NCBI GenBank assembly: GCA_937948985.1
Contig: CALFAK010000115.1
Coordinates: 1 to 46,368, forward strand
Source: an uncultured Neomegalonema sp.
GTDB lineage: Bacteria > Pseudomonadota > Alphaproteobacteria > Rhodobacterales > Rhodobacteraceae
Length of the DNA stretch: 46,368 nt
Reading direction: 5' to 3'
Shown: positions 35,369 through 44,704 of the stretch, piece by piece
How the letters are laid out: each line of letters starts with the position of its first letter
Numbering within the stretch: position 1 is the stretch's first letter
Position numbers and translations under genes: made by a program
The notes under the pieces: generated by a model
Told to the model about the DNA's origin: nothing
Database searches by the model: none
The model's input: only the letters and a program-made list of their open reading frames with translations

Positions 35369-36696
35369 TGGACACGCCTGAGAACAAACCGCCCCAAACC
35401 CTGCCGCGTTATTCGGCGACGTTTGATCCGCACACCCTGTCCGAAATCCGGCGGGCGGCGGCAACGGGGATTTATGACATTCGCGGCGGCGGGGCCAAGC
35501 GCAAGGTTCCCCACTTCGATGACCTGCTGTTTCTCGGTGCGAGCATGTCGCGCTATCCGCTGGAGGGCTATCGCGAGGCGTGCGATACCTCGGTCACGCT
35601 CGGCAACCGTTTCGCGAAAAAGCCGATCAAGCTGAAAATCCCGATCTCAATCGCGGGGATGAGTTTCGGCTCGCTGTCCGGCCAAGCTAAAGAGGCGCTG
35701 GGTCGCGGGGCCAACATGGCCGGCACCTCCACCACTACGGGTGATGGCGGCATGACGCCGGAGGAGCGCGGCCACTCCGAGCAACTCGTCTACCAATACC
35801 TGCCCAGCCGCTACGGCATGAATCCCGACGATCTGCGCAAAGCCGATGCGATTGAAGTTGTCGTGGGCCAGGGCGCAAAACCCGGCGGTGGCGGGATGCT
35901 GCTCGGCCAGAAAATCAACGAGCGGGTCGCGGGAATGCGGTGTCTGCCGGAGGGCGTCGATCAACGCTCGGCATGCCGCCATCCCGATTGGACCGGGCCG
36001 GATGATCTGGAAATCAAAATCGGCGAACTGCGCGAGATCACCCGCTGGCAGGTTCCGATATACGTCAAAGTGGGGGCCGCGCGGCCCTATTACGATACGG
36101 CGCTGTCAGTAAAAGCGGGCGCAGACGTTGTCGTCCTCGACGGTATGCAAGGCGGCACGGCGGCGACGCAGGATGTGTTTATCGAGCATGTCGGTCTGCC
36201 CATCCTTGCCGCAATCCGTCCGGCGGTTCAGGCGCTTAAAGATCTTGGAATGCACCGCAAGGTTCAGCTGGTCGTTTCGGGCGGAGTGCGCAACGGGGCC
36301 GATGTCGCGAAATGTCTGGCGTTGGGGGCGGATGCGGTCAGCATCGGCACGGCGGCACTGGTGGCGCTTGGCGATAATGATCCGGCGTGGGAGGCGGACT
36401 ACAACCGCCTCGGCACGACGGCAGGCGCGTATGATGACTGGCACGAGGGCAACGACCCGGCGGGCATCACCACACAAGTGCCGGAACTGGCGGCGCGGCT
36501 TGATCCGGTGAAAGCGGGGCAGCGGTTGGCGAATTTCCTCAACGTGATGACACTTGAATGCCAGACCATCGCGCGGGCGTGCGGCAAGTCCGACGTGCAT
36601 AATCTGGAACCCGAAGACCTTGTCGCCCTCACCGTTGAGGCCGCCGCAATGGCGCAAGTGCCGCTGGCGGGGACAAGTTGGATACCGGGGACGTAA
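35365..36696 (+). CDS. mgsC: N-methylglutamate synthase subunit C-like (GlxD), FMN-binding glutamate synthase family
   Basis: A 443-residue protein equivalent to the central FMN-containing synthase domain of GltB. Visible landmarks are SIAGMSFGSLSGQAKEALGRG, TTTGDGGMTPEERG, GQGAKPGGGGMLLG, the VVLDGMQGGTAATQ loop, and the SGGVRNGADVAKCLALGADAV phosphate-binding segment for FMN. Cysteines in GMRCLPEGVDQRSAC and LECQTIARAC are typical of the GlxD/MgsC group. With subunits A and B it would transfer the methylamine group of gamma-glutamylmethylamide (or ammonia) to 2-oxoglutarate. It ends at a small CCGGGG/CCCCGG hairpin (36685-36702), facing trpC. Confidence 0.87.
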   Translation: MMDTPENKPPQTLPRYSATFDPHTLSEIRRAAATGIYDIRGGGAKRKVPHFDDLLFLGASMSRYPLEGYREACDTSVTLGNRFAKKPIKLKIPISIAGMSFGSLSGQAKEALGRGANMAGTSTTTGDGGMTPEERGHSEQLVYQYLPSRYGMNPDDLRKADAIEVVVGQGAKPGGGGMLLGQKINERVAGMRCLPEGVDQRSACRHPDWTGPDDLEIKIGELREITRWQVPIYVKVGAARPYYDTALSVKAGADVVVLDGMQGGTAATQDVFIEHVGLPILAAIRPAVQALKDLGMHRKVQLVVSGGVRNGADVAKCLALGADAVSIGTAALVALGDNDPAWEADYNRLGTTAGAYDDWHEGNDPAGITTQVPELAARLDPVKAGQRLANFLNVMTLECQTIARACGKSDVHNLEPEDLVALTVEAAAMAQVPLAGTSWIPGT

Positions 36697-36715
36697 CCCC
36701 GGCGTTACGATCAGA

Positions 36716-37513
36716 TCAGGATTCGCGGGCCAAAATCGCCCGCGTTGCCGCCGCAACATCCTCCTGCCGCATCAGGCTTTCCCCGATTAAAAACCGCTCC
36801 GCACCCACTTTGGCGAGACGTGCCAGATCGGCGGGTGTGAACAGCCCGGACTCCGCCACCAGCACCTTATCATCGGGCAGCATCGGCGCGAGCCGTTCCG
36901 TTGTTTCCAGCGATGTCTCGAACGTCTTCAGATTGCGGTTATTAACCCCCACCAAGGGCGATGACAGCTTCAACGCCCGTTCCATTTCCGCTTCGTCATG
37001 CACCTCGATCAGCGAATCCATGCCCCATTCGCTTGCGGTGGCTTCCAATTCGGCGGCCAGACTGTCTTCAACGCTGGCCATGATGATCAGGATACAATCG
37101 GCCCCCAGTGCCCGCGCCTCGGCCACCTGATAAGTGTCGTACATGAAGTCTTTGCGCAGCGCGGGCAAGCCAACGGCCTCGCGCGACGCCACCAGAAACG
37201 CCTCTGTTCCCTGAAACGAGGGCGCATCGGTCAGCACAGACAAACACGCCGCCCCGCCATCCTCATAGGCTTTCGCGAGGGCGGGCGGATCAAAATCCGC
37301 GCGGATCAGGCCTTTTGACGGGCTGGCCTTCTTAATCTCCGCGATCAGGGCGTATCCCCCCGCCGCAACTTTCGCATCCAGCGCTGCAGCGAAGCCGCGC
37401 ACGGGGGCGGCTTCGCGCGCCGCCGCCTCAACATCGCTGATCGCGCGCGCGGATTTACGCGCGGCGATTTCTTCCAGCTTGTAGGCTTTAATTTTATCAA
37501 GAATCGTATTCAT
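36716..37513 (-). CDS. trpC: Indole-3-glycerol-phosphate synthase
   Basis: TrpC closes the indole ring from carboxyphenylamino-deoxyribulose phosphate. The 265-residue TIM barrel shows the family motifs [52 protein letters not shown] and VAESGLFT. Unlike common alphaproteobacterial trpGDC operons it stands alone, convergent with mgsC and with 213 non-coding bases upstream. It is single-domain, not fused to TrpF. Confidence 0.94.
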   Translation of the reverse strand: MNTILDKIKAYKLEEIAARKSARAISDVEAAAREAAPVRGFAAALDAKVAAGGYALIAEIKKASPSKGLIRADFDPPALAKAYEDGGAACLSVLTDAPSFQGTEAFLVASREAVGLPALRKDFMYDTYQVAEARALGADCILIIMASVEDSLAAELEATASEWGMDSLIEVHDEAEMERALKLSSPLVGVNNRNLKTFETSLETTERLAPMLPDDKVLVAESGLFTPADLARLAKVGAERFLIGESLMRQEDVAAATRAILARES

Positions 37514-37726
37514 CCGCGCAGTGTTAAACCGGCTTTCCCGATGTGGCGAGTATTTATCGCCTCACGCCGCCCGCTCTTGCTTCGGCGCGGGAGCGGGGCG
37601 CGCAAACCCAAAGTAATCACTCGAAGCATCCGCATATAAACTCTCTTCTCTCAAGTCATGCGCGATCAGATTGAGCTATCTCCAATCCGCGTGGCAACAG
37701 GCCCGCCGGAACCCGTCCGGCGGTCG
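37514..37726. other. Non-coding gap with two hairpins
   Basis: No gene is seen. A CGCCCGCTC/GAGCGGGGCG hairpin lies at 37568-37600, and CCGCCGGA/TCCGGCGG with a five-base loop at 37703-37723, just beyond the stop of the fragment at 37727. The trpC promoter should lie within this gap. Confidence 0.5.
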
Positions 37727-38041
37727 CTAAGGTGCTGAATTTCTGTCCACCTCCGGCGGATCATGCAGCGCGTAAAGCGCCATCTCATGACAATCCTTCA
37801 GCACGAAATCGACCGGATGCCGCCCCCGATCCCTGTGACCGGGCGGTTTTCCGGGCCGCATCGGGGCGATATATTTGCCCGTCTCAGCCCTGACAGCCTG
37901 ACGCTTCGCTTCCCACCGCGCCAGCCTTCGCGCCTGTTTCGGCACATCGCCCAACGCAGTGCTTAATGCCTTCAACCGCCGCCTCAAATGCGCCGCACTG
38001 ACCGCATCATCCGGCGAGATCACGACAACAGGCTCAAACAC
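37727..38041 (-). pseudogene. Fragment related to the C terminus of the unknown protein at 19871-20560
   Basis: About 104 codons in one frame encode the conserved C-terminal block of the unknown protein (DVPKQARRLAR, RAETGKYI, PMRPGKPPG, HPVDFVLKDCHEMALYAL), identical at roughly 57 of 82 aligned positions to the intact copy. The N-terminal 140 residues of the intact protein have no counterpart. Upstream the frame stays open but runs antisense to the moxR gene and does not resemble the family. A GTG at 38041 is the nearest possible start but has no ribosome binding site. The good conservation means a short expressed protein cannot be excluded. Confidence 0.6.
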
Positions 38042-38206
38042 CTGATGTTGACGGCCACTTGCGCGCGAACGGCGTTCTCGGATGTGCCGATGAACAGTTT
38101 GGCCTTTCAAGCGATTGCCGTGTATCCCCGCACCAACCCATTGCACCGGAAGCCCCGCCGTGCATGATGGGATTAACCATACGTTAACATGTAGGGAGCC
38201 GATACG

Positions 38207-39172
38207 GTGGATGCGGCGATGGCGGGGACGCGGTTTCAGGCGTTGGATGCGTATATGCGGGCGGGCCTTGTGGGGCGCGCGGCAGTGGTTGAACGGCTGT
38301 TGATCGGGCTGCTCTCCGGCGGGCATTTGCTTTTGGAGGGTGCGCCGGGTCTGGCCAAGACGCGGGCGGTGAAATTGCTGGCCGGGGGGCTGTCGACGCC
38401 ATTTTCGCGCATCCAGTGTACGCCGGACCTGATGCCCGCCGACCTGACCGGAACGCCCGTTTTCAGACAGGATTCCGGGACATTCGAGTTTGTGAAGGGT
38501 CCGGTGTTTGCGTCTCTCGTTTTGGTTGATGAAATCAATCGTGCGCCGCCTAAGGTGCAATCGGCTTTGCTGGAGGCAATGGGCGAACAGCAGGTGACAT
38601 CGGGGGGTAAAACTTACGCATTGCCGGACCCGTTCATGGTCGTTGCAACGCAAAACCCGATTGAGCATGAGGGGACATTTCCACTGCCCGAAGCGCAATT
38701 GGACCGGTTTTTGTTGCATGTTTTAATTGATGCGCCGGATGTGGCAGATGAGCGCCTCATATTGGAGCTGTTCGAGCGTGAATTTGTCACGGAACCGGCA
38801 CCGATTGAGCACAGTTTGAGCGCTGAAAATGTGGTTTCCGCGCGTCGTGAAGCGATGTCTGTGCACTTATCAGTTGCGCTGAAAGACTATATTATTCGCA
38901 TCGTAACCGCAACACGGCGCGATGGCGGGGTGCCGGAAATCGCCGATATGGTCGAGCATCCGGTCTCGCCGCGCGGGACTTTGGCGCTGGCTAGTGCAGC
39001 AAAATCAAGGGCTTATCTTAGGGGGCGGGATTTTGCGTTGCCGGAGGATGTGTCCGTATTGGCGGCGGATGCGCTGGCGCACAGGGTGGTGCTGAAATGG
39101 CGGGCGGCGGCGGACGGGGAGACGGCGCGGGGGCTGATCGCGAAGATATTACAGATGGTTGAGCCGTTATGA
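38207..39172 (+). CDS. MoxR-family AAA ATPase
   Basis: A 321-residue AAA+ ATPase of the MoxR/RavA clade. Walker A GAPGLAKT is at 45-52, Walker B LVLVDEINRAPPKVQSALLEAM near 105-125, sensor 1 in VVATQNPIEHEGTFPLPEAQLDRF, and the C-terminal lid is present. It begins with GTG, supported by GGAG eight bases upstream. MoxR ATPases act as chaperones that mature or insert metals into partner complexes, typically together with DUF58 and VWA proteins, which follow here. Its stop overlaps the DUF58 start (ATGA), the first of a chain of coupled genes to 44281. Confidence 0.9.
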   Translation: MDAAMAGTRFQALDAYMRAGLVGRAAVVERLLIGLLSGGHLLLEGAPGLAKTRAVKLLAGGLSTPFSRIQCTPDLMPADLTGTPVFRQDSGTFEFVKGPVFASLVLVDEINRAPPKVQSALLEAMGEQQVTSGGKTYALPDPFMVVATQNPIEHEGTFPLPEAQLDRFLLHVLIDAPDVADERLILELFEREFVTEPAPIEHSLSAENVVSARREAMSVHLSVALKDYIIRIVTATRRDGGVPEIADMVEHPVSPRGTLALASAAKSRAYLRGRDFALPEDVSVLAADALAHRVVLKWRAAADGETARGLIAKILQMVEPL

Positions 39173-40068
39173 TAGCGGATGTATTGGATGCGCCCGGCGT
39201 TGCTGTTGATATTGATGCGCTTTTAGCTCTCCGGTATTTGTCGCGGAGACTGGTTAAGCCGCAGATGTCGGCCAATTCTCTGCCCGGAGGACTGGTCAAT
39301 AAACGCAGGGGCAGGGGGCTGGAAGCCGCAGAAATCCGCCATTTCGTAGAGGGTGATGATGTGCGCCTGATCGACCGGAACGTCACGGCGCGGACGGGTG
39401 AGCCACATGTGCGGATGGTGCATGATGAACGGGATCAGACGGTGCTGCTGATGGCGGATTTCCGGCCTCCGATGCTGTGGGGAACACGGCGGGCCTTACG
39501 TTCTGTGGCTGCGGCGGAGGCGTTGGCCCTGATCGGATGGCGTGTTGTGGAGAACGGCGGGCGCGTGGCGTTGTTGGCTTTCGGGGCGTTTGAGCCTGTG
39601 ATTGTGCCGCCCAAGGGCCGCGAACGGGGGATGGTGGCGGTGATCGGAGGGCTTGCTGCGGCGCATCAGGTGGCGCTGGCGGCGATTGGTGACGCGGTGC
39701 CGGAGGAGACGCTTTCGCGGTCATTGGAAATGGCTGAACGGATTTGTCCATCAGGATCGATAGTTTATCTGGCGTCGTGCCTGGAAGAGCAGGGCAGGGG
39801 GTATGAATCAGCGATGCGGGCATTGAACGAGCGCTGTCCAGTCAGTGTCTTGCGTATTATGGATGCCTTTGAATTGGCGGCTCCTGGCGGTTTCTATCCC
39901 TTTCAAAGCGCAAACGGATCACGTCAAACGGCGCGTTTATCGGCAAACTTAATGGCTGATGAAGGCGATTTGGATGCGTTGAAATCTTGGAGTATCAATA
40001 GTTTATCCGTGAATGCGGCACTGCCGCCCGAAGTGGCGGTCGGTGAGATTGGGGCGCTCTATGTCTGA
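39169..40068 (+). CDS. DUF58-domain protein of the Bat operon
   Basis: A 299-residue soluble protein with the DUF58 signature RGRGLEAAEIRHFVEGDDVRLIDRNVTARTGEPHVR (about 48-82), which forms the entry to a von Willebrand A-like fold. DUF58 proteins accompany MoxR ATPases and VWA proteins in envelope-stress and enzyme-activation operons; the molecular role is not known. It overlaps moxR by four bases and the next gene by eight. Confidence 0.88.
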   Translation: MIADVLDAPGVAVDIDALLALRYLSRRLVKPQMSANSLPGGLVNKRRGRGLEAAEIRHFVEGDDVRLIDRNVTARTGEPHVRMVHDERDQTVLLMADFRPPMLWGTRRALRSVAAAEALALIGWRVVENGGRVALLAFGAFEPVIVPPKGRERGMVAVIGGLAAAHQVALAAIGDAVPEETLSRSLEMAERICPSGSIVYLASCLEEQGRGYESAMRALNERCPVSVLRIMDAFELAAPGGFYPFQSANGSRQTARLSANLMADEGDLDALKSWSINSLSVNAALPPEVAVGEIGALYV

Positions 40069-40453
40069 TGTTGATCTGGCGTTAAAAGGGTTGATCGATA
40101 TTCGTGAACCGCCACGAAGTGGAGTCGAGCAAGGCGCTGAATTCCTCGCTGCTTTAGGATTGGGGTTGATGATCGCGTTGTTGATCGTCGGTTTGGTGAG
40201 AGTGCTGACGATCGCCCCCAAGACGCGCGAATTGAGCTATTCTCAACGTGTTAAAGCGGCCTCTGACTTGCCCGATGCACAGCGCCTCATTGCGCTCGCA
40301 GCGGTATATCGGGATTTGCGGGCGGCAGAATGTGGCGAGCCTTTAGACGAAGCGAAGGGTTTGCATGAGGCGCTCTACCAGCCTGTTTCAGCGTTTGATC
40401 TGATCGGGTTTGAGGCCGCATTGGCAGGGCTTCTCGCGCGGAAACGGGTCTAA
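40061..40453 (+). CDS. Small membrane protein of the Bat operon (DUF4381-like)
   Basis: A 130-residue protein with one transmembrane helix (about 28-47, FLAALGLGLMIALLIVGLV) and a cytoplasmic helical tail with YRDLRAAECGEPLDEAKG and LYQPVSAFDLIGFEAALAGLL. Position and topology match the DUF4381 proteins found between DUF58 and VWA genes. The start overlaps the DUF58 stop; a longer frame from 40013 lies inside that gene. Function unknown. Confidence 0.75.
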   Translation: MSDVDLALKGLIDIREPPRSGVEQGAEFLAALGLGLMIALLIVGLVRVLTIAPKTRELSYSQRVKAASDLPDAQRLIALAAVYRDLRAAECGEPLDEAKGLHEALYQPVSAFDLIGFEAALAGLLARKRV

Positions 40454-40456
40454 AGA

Positions 40457-41416
40457 ATGTGGGGGCTGGCTGATCCGTGGTTCTTGGTCTTGCTACCGCT
40501 TCCGTTGCTGGTAATGACTCTGAGTGGGCGTGGATCTGAGGGCGGCGATGCGCTGATCGTGCCGGATGCTATTGGGGCGCGGTTATCTGGCGCTTCCGGC
40601 GGTCTGGGTGCTGCCCGGATGGCGAGATATATGCCGCTTTTGATCTGGGTGTTATTGGTTCTGGCGCTTGCCGGCCCCCGAAAGGTGATCCCCAGCCTTG
40701 CTGCACCTACTACAGGGCGCGAGGTCGTGCTTGCCATCGATCTTTCAGGTAGCATGGTTCGGAAGGATTTTTCGGTTGATAATCAAACTGTTACGAGACT
40801 TGATGCGGTTAAGCATGTTGCAACAGAATTCATAAAGAGACGCGCTGGTGACCGTGTTGCGCTGGTCTTGTTCGGTTCACAGGCGTATTTCGCGACGCCG
40901 CAGACCTATGACGTGAACGCGGTTGCGCGGGCCATCGATGCGGCGACCATCGGGGTTTCGGGGAGGGCGACGGCGATTAGCGAGGCACTCGGTCTGTCCT
41001 TGAAACGCTTGTCGGGGTCGGAAGCAACATCAAAGGTCGTGGTGTTGCTTTCTGATGGCGTTAACAACTCCGGTCCGGTGCGGCCTCGCGATGCGGCTGA
41101 ACTGGCAAGGCAGCATGGTGTCAGGGTTCACACGATTGCTATGGGCGACAAGGATTATGACCCGGCCACCCGCGCACGGGATGCGGTCGATACCGCCACT
41201 TTGGCTGCGATTGCGGATATCAGCGGAGGGCGGAGTTTCCGAATACGCACTACGGAGGAACTTCAACAGGTCGCTGATGAGATCGATAAGCTGGAAGGCA
41301 ATGATGCGGATGGTCCTGCCGCAGAATTGTATCGGGATTTTTGGATATGGCCGGCAGGAGTTGGTTTTTTGTTGCTTGTGGGTTTGATGGTCGCATTGAG
41401 CAGGGCGCGCGCGTGA
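40457..41416 (+). CDS. batA: VWA-domain membrane protein, BatA-like
   Basis: A 319-residue protein with transmembrane segments at about 7-22, 57-74 and 296-315 and a central VWA domain. The metal-ion-dependent adhesion site is intact: D95-x-S97-x-S99 in AIDLSGSM, and the distal Asp in LLSDGVNNSG. VWA domains bind divalent cations and partner proteins; in the aerotolerance (Bat) operon they work with MoxR. Three bases separate it from the gene before, and the following gene starts at its stop (GTGA). Confidence 0.87.
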   Translation: MWGLADPWFLVLLPLPLLVMTLSGRGSEGGDALIVPDAIGARLSGASGGLGAARMARYMPLLIWVLLVLALAGPRKVIPSLAAPTTGREVVLAIDLSGSMVRKDFSVDNQTVTRLDAVKHVATEFIKRRAGDRVALVLFGSQAYFATPQTYDVNAVARAIDAATIGVSGRATAISEALGLSLKRLSGSEATSKVVVLLSDGVNNSGPVRPRDAAELARQHGVRVHTIAMGDKDYDPATRARDAVDTATLAAIADISGGRSFRIRTTEELQQVADEIDKLEGNDADGPAAELYRDFWIWPAGVGFLLLVGLMVALSRARA

Positions 41417-42324
41417 ACGCGACATGGGACATGGCGTTGTTGCGCCCCTATTGGTTGTTCGCGCTGCCGGTCGTGGTTTTGTTTGGTTTCCTCTCGGCAC
41501 GAAAGGCCCGCAACCTCGGTTCTTGGGAGAATACGGTCGATCCCGTCTTAATGGAGGCCATGCGCGCTATGGGTCGAGTCGCAAGGGGTACTGGCGAGCG
41601 AAATTTATGGCCTGCACTGGCGGCCTGCGGGGTTGCACTAGCGCTGTCTGGACCGGCGGTTGAGGTGCGCGACAGCAAAGGCTTTCGCAATCTTGACGGT
41701 ATCATTATCGTTTTTGATATATCCCGCTCCATGACTGAAGGCCCGCAATTTGCGGAGGCCGTGGTGGCGACACGTACGATTGCCGCTGTTGCGGGATCAC
41801 GTCAGATCGGCCTCGTACTATTCGCGAATGATGCTTACATGGGCAGTGCGATGACGTCGGATGGCAATGCGTTGGGGGCCACTCTGGCATTGCTAACGTC
41901 TGAAACTGCGCCTGATGAAGGCAGCAATCCTGAGCGGGGGCTGGGATTGGCACGGCAAATTTTGACGCAAGCGGAAATCAAGTTCGCTGATATCGTGTTA
42001 GTCACGGATGGCGGCGGTATAGGTTCGGAAGCCGCACTGGAAGCGCAGCTTCTTGCGAAGGCCGGGATGCATCTTTCTGTGCTGTATACTCGTGGCGAGA
42101 ATGGCGGCGACAGTGGCGCGGTGCGCGCTTTGGCGCAAACAGGCAACGGCGTGTTTGCTGAACTCGAAGATCCGTTCCCGGTTGCCGATACGCTTGAGGA
42201 CAGGGTCGTAACGCGACTGGCCGAGACGGATTACGCGCTCATCCTGTGGCGTGATTACGGGCGGTATCTGCTGCTTGTTGCACTTTTTCCTATTTTATGG
42301 ACGTTTCGGGGAATGCGGGCGTGA
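41413..42324 (+). CDS. batB: Second VWA-domain membrane protein, BatB-like
   Basis: A 303-residue protein with transmembrane segments near 13-28, 65-80 and the C terminus (about 282-300). Its VWA site reads D102-I-S104-R-S106 in VFDISRSM, so the DxSxS ligands are kept, and LVTDGGG supplies the distal Asp. The GTG at 41413 overlaps the batA stop; an ATG at 41341 in the same frame lies inside batA and is unlikely. It is a paralogue in plan, not in close sequence, of the protein before it. Confidence 0.83.
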   Translation: MNATWDMALLRPYWLFALPVVVLFGFLSARKARNLGSWENTVDPVLMEAMRAMGRVARGTGERNLWPALAACGVALALSGPAVEVRDSKGFRNLDGIIIVFDISRSMTEGPQFAEAVVATRTIAAVAGSRQIGLVLFANDAYMGSAMTSDGNALGATLALLTSETAPDEGSNPERGLGLARQILTQAEIKFADIVLVTDGGGIGSEAALEAQLLAKAGMHLSVLYTRGENGGDSGAVRALAQTGNGVFAELEDPFPVADTLEDRVVTRLAETDYALILWRDYGRYLLLVALFPILWTFRGMRA

Positions 42325-43013
42325 GGATATTGCTTTTGGCATTGATAGCATTCGGCGCGTTGTGCGGGGCTGTGCTGATCGACAGCAAAGCAGCTTTTGG
42401 ACGGCTTGCTTTGCGCTTTGGTATGCCGGAAGCCGCGCGCACGCTGCTCACAGAAGGACCGTGGAGCGGGGTTGCAGCGTATCGTGCCGGAGATTTTGAT
42501 GCGGCGGCAACAGTTTTTACTGAACTTGGTGAACCGGGTGCGTTCAATCGCGGTAACGCGTACGCTCTTGCCGGCTCTTATGCCGCGGCTCTGGTGGCCT
42601 ATGATGCGGCGATGGTGTTCGATCCGAACGATCGTGCGGCACTTTTCAATGCGGGCATAATTACGGAGCTTTATGCGGGTACAAAGCTCGAAGGGGTGCC
42701 CTTGCGCTTCGAGGCCAAGAAACGCACGGGAGAAACGATCAACGCACCGGACGGGCAGGGTAATGCAAGGGCGCAAGGGCAGGGCGATGAGGCCACAAAT
42801 GCGGGCACTTCATTTGATATGCCGACCCTGTTGAACAGCGGGTTGCGCAGAGTGCCGAAGATATTTGACGATAAATACATCGCCGCGAATGAACGATGGC
42901 TCCGCAGTATGCAAGATGAACCGGGCGTCTACTTGCGTGCGCGTTTGGCCGAAGAAAAGAAACAACGTGATGCGGCCGGCTTATCTCCGTCTGAGGAGGG
43001 TGATGGATGGTAA
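42321..43013 (+). CDS. TPR-containing protein of the Bat operon
   Basis: A 230-residue protein with an amino-terminal hydrophobic segment (signal anchor or signal peptide, about 1-20) and at least two TPR motifs (about 46-115, GVAAYRAGDFDAAATVF and FNRGNAYALAGSYAAALVAYDAAM). A low-complexity Gly/Gln stretch follows. The GTG at 42321 overlaps the batB stop; an ATG at 42297 would start inside that gene. Periplasmic TPR proteins in Bat operons are thought to scaffold partners. Its last seven bases overlap the batD start. Confidence 0.8.
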   Translation: MRILLLALIAFGALCGAVLIDSKAAFGRLALRFGMPEAARTLLTEGPWSGVAAYRAGDFDAAATVFTELGEPGAFNRGNAYALAGSYAAALVAYDAAMVFDPNDRAALFNAGIITELYAGTKLEGVPLRFEAKKRTGETINAPDGQGNARAQGQGDEATNAGTSFDMPTLLNSGLRRVPKIFDDKYIAANERWLRSMQDEPGVYLRARLAEEKKQRDAAGLSPSEEGDGW

Positions 43014-44281
43014 GATTCTGTATTTCCTTAGTTTTCTTATTTTTCGCCTCACCTGCAATGGCAGAAATGATCGTTGAACCGGACGATATTCGCTTGATCG
43101 TCGAGGTTGAGGAGCGTGAGAGCGTCCCTGTTCAAGATGAAATGCTGCTGATTGTTATTCGGGGTTTTTACAAAATTCCGATCACGCTCGAATCGCTCAA
43201 ACAGCCGGATCTAAAGGGCTTTGGCTGGATGCAGCTGGGCGAGGACAACTGGATCGCGGGGACTGAACGGGGCCGGCGCGTGCTCGAATTCGAGCGGTAT
43301 ATGGCCCTTTTTCCGGAGAAAAGCGGGCCGATCACCATTGCGCCCTTCACGCATGAATTCACGCTCAGCGAGCCGGACGGAACCCGCTTTGCTTACAGCG
43401 TTCAGTCGGAACCCGTTGAAATCACTGTAGAATCTAAACCTGAGTCAACCGCGCCGTGGCTGCCTGTGCGCGCTGTGGATGTTGATGATGATTGGAGCAA
43501 TGCCCCGGAACGCCTGCCTGACGGGGGCAGTGCGTTGCGTAAGATGGTGATCACGGTGCGGGGGGCGCTGCCGGAATTGGTGCCTGAAATGCCTGAATTG
43601 ACGGGGGCCGGGGTGTTTATCTTTCCGCATCCTGAGCATCGGGTGACGCAGTTGCGGCGCTCCGGGCCGATCACGCGGGTGTATTGGCGCTGGAGCATCA
43701 GGCCGGACAAAGGGGGCAGCGGATACGTTAACCCATTGAAATTTCAGTATTTTGACGCCAATTCCCGCGAGGAAAAATCGATCACATTCTCCGCCCAACG
43801 GGTTGCGTATGCGGGTGCGCCTGTGTTGGAGAATCGCACCCCGACCCCCTCAAACCCCCCGAATTCCGCGCCTTTAAGGCAGAATCCCCTCGCCGGAGCA
43901 GCCTCCGCGCTCACCCCGTTTGCGCCGTTTCTGGGCTTTATCATCGGCTTACTTGCACTGCCAAAAAGCAGAAAAACTGTTAATTTTCAGCATCTTAAAT
44001 CGCTTTTTCACAGCGTTGCCGGAACCCCCGCCGAGCGCGCCCTCAAACGCGCGGTGCGCTCCGGTGATGCGGCCGCCACCCGCCACAGTGCAAAGGCGCT
44101 GATCGCGGCGGATGCCGAAAGCGGAAAATACGATAATATTCAATTAAATCAGTGTCTTGAGAGCGCCTTCGCCCCCCTTGACCGCGCCGTTTACGCCCGA
44201 TCCGGCCCCGCCGTCAACCTGCGCAAGTTCTACAAAGACTTCCGCAAATCCCGCGCCGCCCTCCTGCGCAAAGCCCCGTAA
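43007..44281 (+). CDS. batD: BatD-like (oxygen tolerance) protein
   Basis: A 424-residue protein with a Sec signal peptide (about 1-19, AMA|E), two periplasmic Ig-like beta domains (about 22-145 and 150-270, with RVYWRWSIRPDKGGSG), one transmembrane helix (about 300-320) and a basic cytoplasmic helical tail. This is the BatD plan. It closes the moxR-DUF58-DUF4381-VWA-VWA-TPR-BatD run, all genes overlapping or nearly so, hence one transcript. The family name comes from Bacteroides aerotolerance; its biochemical role is not established. Confidence 0.85.
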   Translation: MVRFCISLVFLFFASPAMAEMIVEPDDIRLIVEVEERESVPVQDEMLLIVIRGFYKIPITLESLKQPDLKGFGWMQLGEDNWIAGTERGRRVLEFERYMALFPEKSGPITIAPFTHEFTLSEPDGTRFAYSVQSEPVEITVESKPESTAPWLPVRAVDVDDDWSNAPERLPDGGSALRKMVITVRGALPELVPEMPELTGAGVFIFPHPEHRVTQLRRSGPITRVYWRWSIRPDKGGSGYVNPLKFQYFDANSREEKSITFSAQRVAYAGAPVLENRTPTPSNPPNSAPLRQNPLAGAASALTPFAPFLGFIIGLLALPKSRKTVNFQHLKSLFHSVAGTPAERALKRAVRSGDAAATRHSAKALIAADAESGKYDNIQLNQCLESAFAPLDRAVYARSGPAVNLRKFYKDFRKSRAALLRKAP

Positions 44282-44377
44282 CCCGCCCGTTTCAGCGCCC
44301 GCGCCACAGAAAACCGCGCACCACGGCGAAAATCCCGTTGCCGTGCGGTGAAATCGCCGTTACAGAAACCACGGCGG

Positions 44378-44453
44378 GCCGCAGTAGCTCAGATGGTAGA
44401 GCACATCATTCGTAATGATGGGGTCGGGGGTTCGAGTCCCTTCTGCGGCACCA
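44378..44453 (+). tRNA. tRNA-Thr (anticodon CGT)
   Basis: A complete 76-nt cloverleaf. The acceptor stem GCCGCAG/CTGCGGC pairs at all seven positions. The D arm is GCTC/GAGC, the anticodon arm CATCA-TTCGTAA-TGATG gives anticodon CGT (reads ACG), and the T arm has the TTCGAGT loop. CCA is encoded. It lies 96 bases after batD and 251 bases before a restriction-modification gene. Confidence 0.95.
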
Positions 44454-44704
44454 CTTTAAATTGCGCCACCACTCCAAAAATCCACCATAGCGCGAAAAAT
44501 ACCGCCGCAATCCCCCCACACCGATACCCGTCCCGCGCCACAGCGGTTACGCTCCCGCGCCAGACCCTTACGGCTACAGGGCCGCTCAGCACCAAAACCC
44601 GCAAAACGCGTCTCCTGTTGCGTGTATCGCCCCGCCATGCGTATCTGTTAACGACTGACCCGACTCGAAAATCGCGAAAAGCGCCAACAGAAAACGGAAA
44701 TAAT

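Noticed and set aside
38042-38719. Upstream continuation of the minus-strand frame that holds the duplicated fragment
   Set aside because: Most of it is antisense to the moxR ATPase gene and has no resemblance to the N-terminal half of the intact paralogue.
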